This document shows positions 11,701 through 21,000 of a DNA stretch of 64,000 bases, in pieces; position 1 is the stretch's first letter, and every line of letters begins with the position of its first letter. Source of the stretch: Sipunculus nudus. Lineage: Eukaryota; Annelida; Sipuncula; Golfingiida; Sipunculidae. The stretch spans positions 45,162,401-45,226,400 of the forward strand of contig CM049317.1 in NCBI GenBank assembly GCA_026874595.1, read 5' to 3'. The translations under genes were made by a program, and so were the position numbers. The notes below the pieces were generated by a model. It did no database searches, was not told where the DNA came from, and was given only the letters and a program-made list of their open reading frames with translations.

Positions 11701-14700
11701 ACCTGCCAGTTCCTCACACTGGCGAGTGAACTCAGCACGATCCGCTCGAAGTACCATCCACTTGAAGACTGCTGCAGGCCTCAAGCTTATGCCGATGATA
11801 CCTCCTTTGGTCTTGGTATCCTTGTTGATGGTGACTTCGATTGCTTGATCATGTGGGATGCGGCCGTAGGTGTTGCCGTTGGAACGTTGGACGGCAAACT
11901 CACCAGCAACCAATTGCTGATGAGCTGTGGGATGTGTAATTGGCAGCTGGAGCATGGGGAGAATGTACACAGGGAGGTACCTTGCATAATTGGTCCTGTC
12001 ATAGGTACAGAACCATGGTAGCAGCTCCAGAAGACATTCAACATGAAGCTTCTAGTTTGCCTCGCGTGTGGATCTTATGATCTGTAGGAGCAGGTCCATT
12101 ATGTCTAGATATGATGACCACAACTGACCATTTGGACCGAGTGATTTGCAGAACTTGACATATCTCTCCTCTACATCATTTAACGCCTTAGAGTCCAGCA
12201 CTCTCTTGAGGGTGTGCTCATTGATTTCAGCACGCAGATCTCCAAAGACACTTGCCAGTTCATCCAGATTGACAGGGTGAGCGTGGTGCTCATTCCACTT
12301 TCTGAAGGCAACCTCATTCGCTCCAGAGCCTCTGAAACCAGCTTTTGAACTCTCAGCCCTCGGTTGTAGTATCTTCCTTCCAGGACTGCATCAACTGACC
12401 CTGAGGCAAGGACATCAGCTTCTATTAGCACATCACGAAGTCCAGCGCTTCCAAAGCGCTGGCCAACGACAGCAAAGAAGTTGAGAACAACATGGAATGC
12501 CCCCATGCGAAGGACTACCCTCTCAAGACCAGTCACTGTTGGGGAAGAGCAGATTTCCAGCGCCTTTGCATAAACTGCTTGATCAGTCACAATAATAACA
12601 GGTGGCTTGTCCTGCACGTCGTGTACCTCATCTGTCGTCTCGACTGACCTCCTCAGCATGGTGTAGACGACATCTAGGTTTGTTGGTGAAGCATCGATGA
12701 CAGGTAGGTAGCCTATGCGGTGCGGTTCTGGTACAGCAGCTTCCTTGCGCACTTGGGCATTGAAGCCAGACCAGCATGGCATCTCCTGCACATCACCAGC
12801 TATTGGACATGTGAGATTGGCTGACAACCGAGCCAGCGGCCACACACGATCCTTGCACCGTGACTCCTTTCTTATAGACGGATCCACAGTTGTAAGGAGC
12901 TCAGCTGCTCCAGCGACCCGAGCAGGACCAACACGTTTGGTTGATCTGCAATGTAACCACAGAAATGCAGTGAAGCATATGCACGTCTAGTGAATTATCA
13001 TGATTATGCATCTTGTAATGATGCTTGTGTGATAGATTCACAAATCTACTTATCGAAACTCGAGGAGTTGTCTGGGTTCTTCTTGCACAGACCTTCTGCG
13101 ACTTTTAGGAGCAGGCTTGTGTGTTCTTTCTAGTCGACATCCAGAAACTGCTGCCTGGACCACAATGCCATTCGTGCAGTGGGTTGTTTCTTTCCCAGTG
13201 GCTGTTTCTTCCCGGATGTCATTGTTATCCCAAACAAACGTTACTGGAACATTCGGTTCGATGTTACCTGGAACAAGATTGGCATGTTGCTGCTGGAGGC
13301 GTACTTCTGCAAGGGCTGAATCCACCTCCTGGAGCTTGCTTTTGGAAATGCAGTGACCAAGTCGGTTGAGGGTAGAAACTAGTTGCCTACTTCCAGTCTT
13401 GTGATGCCCACAGACAGCCAACGATACGTGCTTTGGCGTGCGAATTCGTCCATTTCTTGTAGAAAAGATGATGTCCTGAGCAATGGAAAGGATTCGTGTA
13501 CATCCAGAGAGATTTCATCTCCCTCTTTGATTGAAGTATCTGCGGCGATGATCCAGGCCAGGACATTAAAGAGGCATGTAGGGATGGCAGCCTCTGCAGT
13601 TTCTGTTGTAATGTGATCTGGTTGAGGCGGCCATTCCATATCTTCTACCTGCATAATTGCTTGGCGCAGCATCCGAGTAGCATGATAGGCTTCCCTTGCA
13701 TCTTGTTTGTGTCTGTCCTCGGAAAATTGTACATTGCGTACAATTTCTTCATCCTGCAACTAACTGGAAGCAGCCATTCCAGCTTCCACAATTAGTCCTG
13801 GTTGTACATCTGAAAAGATCACTTCAGATCCACGCCGGTATTTGGGATGCCAGAAGGAAATCTGATCAGAAAGTGCCTTCACAAGACGTTTCTTCAGTTT
13901 CTCACTACGATACTTTGGTCGCTCAATACCAAAGTCCCCTAGAAGCTGAATGAACTGCTGTAACAGATCACTCATCTGCAGCACTTCCATCCCATCAATG
14001 ACGCGGACCTTAACATTATCAGCAATAACATCAAAGGCTCTGTCATAGGGATCTGTAACTGACCCTTCTTCTTTGGGAGGTCCCTGCAGTGTCATTAGTG
14101 ACCGTTTGTGTGTGTATTGGCTCTGGCATGATCGATGAACCAATACATCACCAGCTATCGGGTCAGCAGCCCCGCGTTCTCCTCCACCTAGCTCCATCAA
14201 GACTCTTTCATCATTTCCAATCTCTGCAGCTCCAATCATCGTTTCAAAGGCTGAAGTAAGAGTCAGTGGATGAACTTTTTCATGTCGTCGACGATCACAT
14301 GCTAGTTTCTTCACTTCTTGGCAGATGATGCACAATGACCGATGGCATAATGGTGTTGATGACTTTGTTCTCCTGTGTTCAGAATCAGTCTCTTTAGTGT
14401 CTTCACTTTCACTAGGTCCATGCAGCCTGGCACTTTCAATTCTCTTCACTGTCTTCTCTAACACATATGAAGCATAGCAATTGTGGTGTTTCACAAGCTG
14501 TCCCACATCCCTTGGAAAAGGTTTCTCGCCATCAATGTAATCTCTCAGCAGTTCGTACACATCATCTCGCCGACGCTTGCAGCTTGGCAGAATATCTGCC
14601 AGGATGTTTCCGTGAATTTCTCTAGCCTGCCAACGCTAGAAGAGGTACCATGGCACAGACATCTGTCCCAGTTTAAAGAATTTTTTGTGCGTTTTCCTTC

Positions 14701-17700
14701 TGGTTGATCAGCGTCAAACTTGAACACAGCAGCTGCAGCTACAGGATCCATCTGTGATTCACTTCGTTTTTCAATCATGTCTAGTCATTCAAATTTTAAC
14801 ACTGAGCTGCTGCAATAAAAAGACCAATATGTTAAACCAAAATATCCGCATGTACAATTATAGTACCTTATCTTACTCCAGTGCTCAATGTCAGACTGAA
14901 AGTGTACAGCCTACGGCTGACTGTGCAGTCAATCCTGTCTGACCCAGGTGAGCTGAGCTCTGTTTAAGGTATGCATTGTTTGCCTCACCGCTGATGCTGT
15001 ATATAAAGCCAAGGCAGTCCTAACAAGGGACCCATGGGTCACGGCGCTCAGCTGTTATATATGATAACAAAATATGATTTTGAAAAGAGGCACATGCTGG
15101 TTTTGTGTGGTTATAAATATAAGCTGTATTATGAGTTGTTGGTGTTTAGCCTATGTATGATTTTGATAGTTTCTTTGTAGACAGGGAAGAGAATGATTTC
15201 ATTTATTTTATTAACGAATGGAGTGCTATTGTCATACAGATTTTGACTTGGCCATATAACTGATAAGCAGAACATATAAGAAAAGGGTTAAACTATTTAT
15301 TAAAATTTAAAAACAAATATTATGCCAAATATAATTTTTTATTAAAAATAATAAGAGAATCATATGATTTTTTTAAATAAAATATAACGGAAATGATTAT
15401 TAAAATATTATTATAGAATATATTCACGAATGCATTCATGAATACATTTTGAAAGTACTTGCACTGGTATTCAAATACTTTCATTTTTACCTGAATTTCC
15501 ATTCTTATGCAAGAAATTTTATAATGGAGTACATATTCATATTCTTATTCAAATACATTGGCAAAGTATTCGCACCATGTCTGGTATTTATTCAGTTTTA
15601 GCCAAACAATGATGTTGAGAATCCAGAATATAAACAAAGGACCTATGGATCACGGCGCCCAGCTTAAGTTTGAAATTTTTGCAAATGCAAAATATGAAAA
15701 ATATTCTATTGTTATGTTTTTTATTTATATAAGCATATGAGAAGCTAAGAGGAAAGGGGCCCTCCTACTTGGTTATAGTAAAGTTCTAAATATATGATTG
15801 CATACTAATACTCTGACAAGATTGTCATGAAGAAAAAAAGTAAAAGTTTTGAGATACTGTGATGCATATGAAAAAAATTACAGGTGGACTAATACCTTTA
15901 TTTCACTTTCAAGGGAATAATGCATTTAAGTTTATATATAAGCCTAATTTTTTTTAGCATATCCACTTTTTCCATTAATAGGTTTTATCTGATTCATTTT
16001 TTTATTTACAAGTGTTATAAATTTGTAATAAAAAACTTAAAATATAAGTTAAAATATTAGAATTCTAATATAAGTTAAAATATTAGAATTCTAAGTTGCA
16101 ATCATTATATATCCAGATTGTAGCTCATATTGGGTCATATTATGCATACACATATATTTTAATATTTTTATATCAAATCTTAAACTGAATTTAAAAGAAA
16201 ATAATGCCACAACATGGCATCTACAAGATTATTCCTTGAATCCCTATTAAAATGTTTTGCACATTGGAGTTTTCAGTACTCCTAATTTTATTCACCGAAA
16301 TAAAATAAAAGATTCAGTAAATTTTATAATATAAAAACATCTTTTCAAATAAAGTATACACACTGTTGGTTGAATGAGGGACAAACAATATCATTGTGCT
16401 AATTACAATCTAAGCTATAATTAATTACTGGAATTAATAGTCAATGTCACACCTGGTGAATTTTTACTCTTCTGAGTAAAGCATTACTTATCTGATGAAC
16501 ATCCACACTTTCATATCAATACATCACTTTTTGGACACAATTAAATGTGTACTTAAATCATTGTTACCCTGGTGGTACATTACAAAATCTACAATGTAGC
16601 ATAGCCAAGAATAAAAGAAAATACAGAAAATTATAACATTCATCTAGTTTATGCACCAGCTGGGGGAGGGCGGGGGGGGGGGGTGCAGGGCAGAGGGGAA
16701 GCCTGCCAGGAGCGGCCAAGCTGAGCCAAAGCAGGCTGCCTGGGGTGGGTTACGTAATGCAAGTGAAGGCTGTACTACTAGGTGGGCTAGATGTAAGCAA
16801 CACTTGACATGGTGTATGAAAACTTGAATAAAAGCTACTCTTTTTTTTAAACAATTCCTTTGAAATTTCAGATTTTTAAAGATTAAATCCTAATGTATAT
16901 ATGCTGAGAAAATTAAATCAATAGTGCTTACATGGAAAAAATGTGCCATTGCCAAAGTTGGACAAAATTTAAGGTATTGATTTTTTATTTATGCTAATAA
17001 CTTTAAAAATTTGCAAAATTCAGATCTAATTTTGGGTAAACAATTGAATCTTGATTAAATAAAGTTATATTCCTGAAAAAAAGTCTCCAGCTTCAGCAAT
17101 TCTCATGTTAAGTTAGCAAATATATTTCCTGATTTTTAAAAAAAATTGCATTATATTTGGGCCCATAACTTCAAAATAATACCCAATACTGACCTAATTT
17201 TTGGTATGTGCACAGAACGTGTATGGAAGAATATGAATACTAAATATGATCAAAAACAAATCAGTGGTTTTGATATTAGGCAGCCTTGAAGTGTAACAAT
17301 GGCTTTTTTATGGAAAACGGAGGTTTTTCCTTAATATCTCAAAGGAACAAAGTCCTAATGACCCAATTTTCGGTATGGTAGGAGATTTTTGGGACTCGTA
17401 GGTCCAACGGTTTTAAAATGTGCCCTGTTAACGGACGGACGGCTGGACGGACGGACGGACAAAGGACAAAGGACCACGACTATAGCTCAGATGACTTATA
17501 GTCAGCTGAGCTAAAAATTGTATAATGTGCTTATAGCAATTATTCAAGGAAGCATATATGGTCTAGACCGATTTAGGATTAAAAAATGCACACCTGCTAA
17601 TCAAAAAATCTGAATTTTCAACACTTTCTTGTGAAATAAATGTGTTTTAGCATTATCTAACTGAACCCATTGAATCTGTTTCACCCATTTCATATATTCC

Positions 17701-18379
17701 AAGCACTGTACATCCATTCTGATAAAGAAATAATATGGTTATATCATTATTCCTCATTTTTCCGTGTAAATTTCCGCATACCCGCTTTTCAAAAATTAGA
17801 AAAAAACATTGATCGGACACATTTTGAAAGGGGTAATGTTTTGAAATTATCATCTTACAGACCAAACAATAAGAAAAATATGAAACCTATGAGGCAGAGG
17901 GGTGCAGGAAAACTTTAATTCTCAAAATCAGCCCCAGGACTAGTTCGTTTCAATATATTGATGTTGCCTGTGGAAGCTGGAGAGGTATGGGATTAATAGG
18001 CAAAATTTTTTTGGACTCTACTTGTCAAGCTACATTACACCTTAAATTCCGCAAACCAAACCTCTTTAGTCTTTTAATAGTTTTTAGTTTGTAAGAATTT
18101 CCGAAGATGACCCTATAAGGTTGTCCATTGGAAACGTTTTGGACTCCTTTAACATCTTGACTTTTATGTGTGGGACCTTTGTTTGAAAGACTTTGTCTGA
18201 AAGAAAAAGTCAATTTCGAGAAAAAGTTAACCTACGTTTTCCGTGGTAAAATTGGTGTCCGGGTTGCATGGAATACGCATCTGACGTGTACACTCGGTCG
18301 ACATCGTTCACAAGGTCCCTGTTTTGGTACATCGCCTGAAACACTTTGATCTGCTCCCTGATCTCCGACTTGTCATCAC
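5676..18379 (-). CDS. NTF2-like (SnoaL/DUF4440-type) protein, three recognised exons, gene copy A2
   Basis: Three minus-strand exons join in phase: 18,379-18,236 (144 nt), 8,960-8,807 (154 nt) and 5,736-5,676 (61 nt, ending in TGA). The spliced frame gives about 117 residues. Visible parts are an N-terminal helix with FQAMY, then DRVYTSDAYSMQPG and FYHGK (the G-x-x-G turn typical of the fold), then the second half with MHQAYMDKGGRG, HEDSFTVYGNIAVQQYHYE, NGTAQESGKGSFLWRKD and finally LMVDIWNKF. The order matches NTF2-like domains of the SnoaL/DUF4440 group, small alpha+beta barrels used as enzymes or binding modules; no substrate can be assigned. The first exon with the start codon was not found. 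Exon 3 lacks the W-K pair found in its relatives, so activity is uncertain. Intron 1 is 9.3 kb and holds a large inserted element; intron 2 holds the 36-bp minisatellite. Confidence 0.7.
5850..7565. repeat. 36-bp minisatellite, degenerate copy A array
   Basis: About 47 imperfect units of the 36-bp motif acatacttcaacaacattg + tctgtttctacaatt. Units differ by substitutions and small indels, so no frame stays open throughout; the ORFs of 165-216 codons are fragments. The array lies between exon 3 and exon 2 of the minus-strand NTF2-like gene A2, that is, inside its intron. It corresponds to the uniform array at 41,470-44,790. Confidence 0.93.
7566..8806. other. Intron 2 sequence without recognised features
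   Basis: AT-rich sequence between the degenerate 36-bp array and exon 2 of NTF2-like gene A2. Nothing recognisable on either strand. Confidence 0.5.
8807..8960 (-). CDS. Exon 2 of NTF2-like gene A2
   Basis: Acceptor ctttcag, donor AA followed by GTAGGT. The 154-nt exon encodes ATVLMHQAYMDKGGRG and HEDSFTVYGNIAVQQYHYE, with NGTAQESGK at the end. The Lys codon is completed by the first G of exon 3. The copy B equivalent has 155 nt. If the donor were not used, the next codon would be TAG, so an alternative reading is a truncated protein ending here. Confidence 0.78.
9330..9600. repeat. Left long inverted repeat of a large element
   Basis: The reverse complement of about 17,655-17,942 aligns here. 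The outermost 16 bases, tagtcctggggctgat, are identical; further in, gataatttcaaaac, taccccttacag and gtccgatcaatg align with small differences. Both arms begin with TA, compatible with a TA target duplication or with TA belonging to the element. Similarity fades after about 270 bases. Confidence 0.75.
9884..14778 (-). pseudogene. Decayed multi-domain gene of an abundant uncharacterised invertebrate family
   Basis: Minus-strand protein-like sequence runs from about 14,778 to a TGA at 9,884, with frameshifts and stops. Landmarks in order: WQAREIHGNILADILPSC with a following Cys-rich part (CIICQ, HRSCQSQYTH) at 14.6-14.1 kb; SIAQDIIFSTRNGR and TPKHVSL, HHKTGS near 13.4 kb; WDNNDIREETATG and THCTNGI near 13.2 kb; TDQAVYAKA, MGAFHVVLNFF and YNRGLR at 12.6-12.3 kb; PWFCTYDRTNYARY near 12.0 kb; DQAIEVTINKDTKTKGG near 11.8 kb; DEADTRLLLHAAHAADHAA with SPDSDVAVIAL near 10.6 kb; FHAFSWCDSTSALTGRGK; ANYQAAIWR and IPSPHGHGW; then a CXC-like tail (CSCKKNGL). 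A frameshift lies near 13.5 kb and an in-frame TAG, where Trp is expected, near 12.07 kb. A possible intron lies at 12.9-13.05 kb. I recall the motif set from many multicopy invertebrate proteins without a function; the acidic SPDSDV region might be nuclease-like, which is a guess. Confidence 0.7.
14780..17654. repeat. Pearl/Helentron-like repeat modules inside the large element
   Basis: AT-rich sequence without a gene. Two starts of the same module, a ggacccatgggtcac-like palindrome followed by a cagct motif, occur at about 15,029 and 15,640. The module body (gctaagaggaaa..ggccct; aattgaatcttgattaaataaag; ctcaaaggaacaaag) recurs at 51.7-54.8 kb and 62.3 kb. It ends in an (ACGG)n tract and an imperfect hairpin near 17,480-17,511. 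A G-rich tract lies near 16,670, and a 26-bp unit (aatataagttaaaatatt + agaattct) is duplicated at 16,039-16,094. Confidence 0.6.
17435..17512. repeat. (ACGG)n tract and hairpin end of a pearl/Helentron-like module
   Basis: Several ggac/acgg tetranucleotides are followed by tagctcagatgacttat and agtcagctgagcta, an imperfect inverted repeat, then an A-run. The same 3' end is seen near 54,300, 54,830, 62,505 and 63,415. In bivalve pearl elements, now placed with Helentrons, an ACGG microsatellite lies beside the right-hand end; family membership is inferred. Confidence 0.6.
17655..17942. repeat. Right long inverted repeat of the large element
   Basis: Inverted partner of 9,330-9,600. The outermost 16 bases, atcagccccaggacta, are the exact complement of the left end. 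Confidence 0.75.
18236..18379 (-). CDS. Exon 1 (first recognised) of NTF2-like gene A2
   Basis: The acceptor reads ggttggag then GTGATGACAAG, and the donor is C followed by GTAGGT. The exon is 144 nt, identical in length to copy B exon 36,849-36,992 and clearly homologous to it (GDDKS at the start, FQAMY, DRVYTSDAYSM, FYHGK at the end). It enters in phase 2 and leaves in phase 1, matching exon 2. Conserved intron sequence follows it (gaagatgaccctataag at about 18,103-18,119), also present beside the copy B exon. No initiating Met is evident, so an upstream exon is expected. Confidence 0.75.
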
Positions 18380-18445
18380 CTCCAACCAGACAGTGAATAT
18401 ATGTACTGTTTAAAAAGGTCATGAGCTGGTTGGTTTAATGTTTTT

Positions 18446-18483
18446 AGTTTATATACACTCAGGATAGTCAGTGTATATAAACT
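18446..18483. other. 14-bp perfect stem-loop
   Basis: agtttatatacact and agtgtatataaact are exact complements separated by ten bases. It lies 67 bases beyond the start of NTF2-like exon 1 on the upstream side for that gene. It may be only an AT-rich palindrome. Confidence 0.7.
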
Positions 18484-18510
18484 TTAAACAGGATATTCAG
18501 ATAACCGCCC

Positions 18511-18511
<1 letters not shown>

Positions 18512-18550
<39 letters not shown>
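18512..18550. repeat. (CT)n microsatellite
   Basis: Uninterrupted ctctct tract directly followed by TA-rich sequence that leads into the large palindrome. Confidence 0.95.
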
Positions 18551-18552
<2 letters not shown>

Positions 18553-18611
18553 ATATATATATATAATATTATATTATCTTATATATATGTTTACATATAT
18601 ATATAAATATA

Positions 18612-18786
18612 TATAACTCTGAAGAAAAACAACACTGTTAATTCACAACAGACTGTTTCACGGGATGCGACCCGATCATCAGGTGAATGTGGTTAGAATC
18701 TCTAACCACATTCACCTGATGATCGGGTCGCATCCCGTGAAACAGTCTGTTGTGAATTAACAGTGTTGTTTTTCTTCAGAGTTATA
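18612..18786. repeat. Perfect palindrome with 86-bp arms (foldback element)
   Basis: Left arm 18,612-18,697 and right arm 18,701-18,786 are exact reverse complements around the 3-base centre atc. Each arm runs from tataactctgaagaaaaac to gtgaatgtggttaga. The flanks are TA-rich on the left and, on the right, a 65-base block (ccgctctgg..cttctat) that also follows the second copy. The absence of any mismatch between the arms suggests recent formation or gene conversion. Confidence 0.95.
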
Positions 18787-18892
18787 CCGCTCTGGCCTAG
18801 CTTGTAGGCCATAGAGCACTTTACATCGGAGGGTAACACTACCTTCTATAAATATATATATATATATTATATACCTTTTACATAATTCTACA

Positions 18893-19162
18893 TATGTTAA
18901 TTCACAACAGTCTGTTTCACGGGATGCGACCCGATCATCAGGTGAATGTGGTTAGAATGAAGCTAACGGCGTGGTTTAAAAAGCCGAGACTTTACGAGAT
19001 TACGAGATTATGCTTTGTGCGATTCGGGGCCGGGGGGGGGGGGGGGGAGGGCATGTGCAGTTATACCGTGAATTAACAGTGTTGTTTTTCTTCAGAGTTA
19101 TACCGCTCTAGTCTGTAGACCATAGAGCAATTTACATCGGAGGGTAATACTATCTTCTATCA
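18893..19162. repeat. Second, interrupted copy of the foldback element
   Basis: Begins with ttaattcacaacag and one full arm through ggttagaat (to about 18,957). About 110 unrelated bases with a poly-G run (19,031-19,047) follow. It ends with the outer half of the opposite arm (gaattaacagtgttg to ttcagagttata) and the same 3' block (cttacatcggag-like, ending cttctat). It therefore shows what one arm looks like when not paired with its exact complement. Confidence 0.8.
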
Positions 19163-19866
19163 TAATTTATATATATTAAATAAAAAATCACATACATTAT
19201 ATATAAATTATACATGAGCATCAATTTTGTGTATGGAATGTATTTCTAAATATTAGAAGTCACATCAATGATTTCAACAAATATCATGAACTCATGACTA
19301 CATACTGATAAGATGAATAATCCATATTTGTATTTCTCCTTAAATCAATGATAAAGTCCTACTGAAATATGCAAGGTACGCCAGTTACCGCATTTTTGTA
19401 TGTTTCCGGTCAGAATGTTTTTAAGCAGATTTTCTATTATTACAATGTGTCGTTAAAGCATGCTTGTAACATTGGAAAATGGCAGGTAAACATTTTATCA
19501 TTACCCATTGACTCCGAAATATGGACAAAGAGGTAACAAAGACAAGTCAATATCTTCATTTTGTCACGGCGTGCATGCATGGTCTGTCAGCCGGCATGCC
19601 TCACACGTTACCTGTACATATGATGAAATAATTAAATCGATACTGCTCATACATGTACGTTTGATATATAAACGAAAGGTGTGTTAATTTCAAGCTGTTA
19701 CAATCGCATCATCCAGCGTTCGTTACAGTATACATAATAATGTACTTATCAAATTAATGTATTCGATTTAACTGATTCACCTGACCCGGGGATCGATGAG
19801 TAGTCCTTATTTACTGAAAATGGATAACATATCCTCATCTCTCTCTCTCGCATTATCTGTCTCACG

Positions 19867-19917
<51 letters not shown>

Positions 19918-20100
19918 TTAACCGTACACTTCTCCTATCCTTTCTCCTTTCTTTCTCTTTCTTGGTGACAGTTACAATTATACATGTCGATCAATTTAAT
20001 GGCATAATTGTAAAGATATATGTATCACAATAAATTCAAAAGACAACCTTAGGACTAAATTTTCGGTAATTTTGCATATCATATTCTTTATTCAAATATT
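19163..20100. other. Intergenic AT-rich sequence with a (CT)n tract
   Basis: No coding or structural feature except a long (CT)n microsatellite at about 19,868-19,912, preceded by a short ctctct stretch at about 19,839-19,850. Confidence 0.6.
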
Positions 20101-20157
20101 TTCATAATATAGACTGGCATGGGAGACAAATAAAAAAAATAAGAACAAAAAGTCCAA

Positions 20158-20649
20158 ATGTTGACTGTCGAGTCCAGCAAGATGAAGGATGAAATAGACA
20201 AACTTCAACAATACTCAAGGCGCAACTCCCTGCGCATCACCCTCCCTGAGACTGATGAGGACGATACTGAACGTGAGGTCATAGAGTTTGCAGAGAAAAG
20301 TCTCGGCATTGTTATCAAACCAAAAGATATCGACCGTACTTATCGTGTTGGAAAAAATGGAGGGCATCGTGCTAGACCTATACTGGTGAAGTTTGTAAGG
20401 TACAGCGTACGACGAAGTGTGTACAAGGCTCGCACTAAGTTGAAGGATTCAGTGGAGAGTAAGAATATCTTCATAAATGAGGATCTGACAAAATCCCGGG
20501 CCCAGATGGCGGCTACAGCTCGACGACTTAGGAAGGTTGGACTCACTGAAAATACCTGGACCACTGATGGTAAAATCTGTGTGAAAGACAGAGAAGGGTC
20601 CGTTCATGTATTCAGTTCTTTTCAGCTGTTTACAAACTACACAGAATAG
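20158..20649 (+). CDS. LINE ORF1 (nucleic-acid-binding), N-terminally truncated
   Basis: The 163-residue open frame starts with a short amphipathic stretch (MKDEIDKLQQYSRRNSLRI) and continues with the RRM-like and C-terminal parts typical of LINE ORF1 proteins: IKPKDIDRTYRVGK, HRARPILVKFVRYSVR, IFINEDLTKSRAQM and a final TDGKICVKD. ORF1 proteins of this type coat the element RNA and act as chaperones during target-primed reverse transcription. Family members are usually about 300 residues with a coiled coil before the QYSRRNSLRI motif; most of that coiled coil is missing here, so the first Met is only the first one left. The frame is otherwise intact. Confidence 0.85.
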   Translation: MLTVESSKMKDEIDKLQQYSRRNSLRITLPETDEDDTEREVIEFAEKSLGIVIKPKDIDRTYRVGKNGGHRARPILVKFVRYSVRRSVYKARTKLKDSVESKNIFINEDLTKSRAQMAATARRLRKVGLTENTWTTDGKICVKDREGSVHVFSSFQLFTNYTE

Positions 20650-21000
20650 TTGGGTAAACATTCAATTAGTTCACCAGGTTCTTCATCAGTTTCCCCCAGT
20701 TGCATCCTCAACTCCTTCTTAGGAAGTGAACTTTTCCAAATCACCAGCAGTGTTAAGCTGTCTTAATGTACTGTAAATGTAGCCCAAAACAGCGCGCTTA
20801 TTCGTTGTCGTTCCAATTTATACACTATTTCAATTCCTTATTTTACAGGCAGTAGAGTACAATCTATCTGTCATTAACTAGCTTCATGTCCTTATTTTTA
20901 TTGTTTTGTATAATTATGCACTACTGTTCGTTTTTCTTTGTTAGGCTGCCAACACAAAAAAGAAAATGCTCTGATCCGCTAAATGTGAACATACTTAGAT

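Larger units (their letters stand above)
9330..17942. mobile_element. Putative 8.6-kb element with long inverted ends inside intron 1 of the NTF2-like gene
   Basis: The interval is bounded by inverted repeats of roughly 270-290 bases and lies between exons 2 and 1 of NTF2-like gene A2. The collinear intron in copy B (36,351-36,848) is only about 500 bases and lacks all of it, so this is an insertion. It contains the decayed multi-domain gene at 9,884-14,778 and, at 15.0-17.5 kb, repeat modules with a palindromic end that recur elsewhere in the window. Whether the whole interval moved as one unit or two MITEs inserted in opposite orientation around unrelated DNA cannot be decided from this window. 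Confidence 0.5.

Noticed and set aside
10495-13953. Plus-strand ORFs of 77-177 codons across the multi-domain pseudogene
   Set aside because: They are antisense shadows; the minus strand carries the recognisable motifs.
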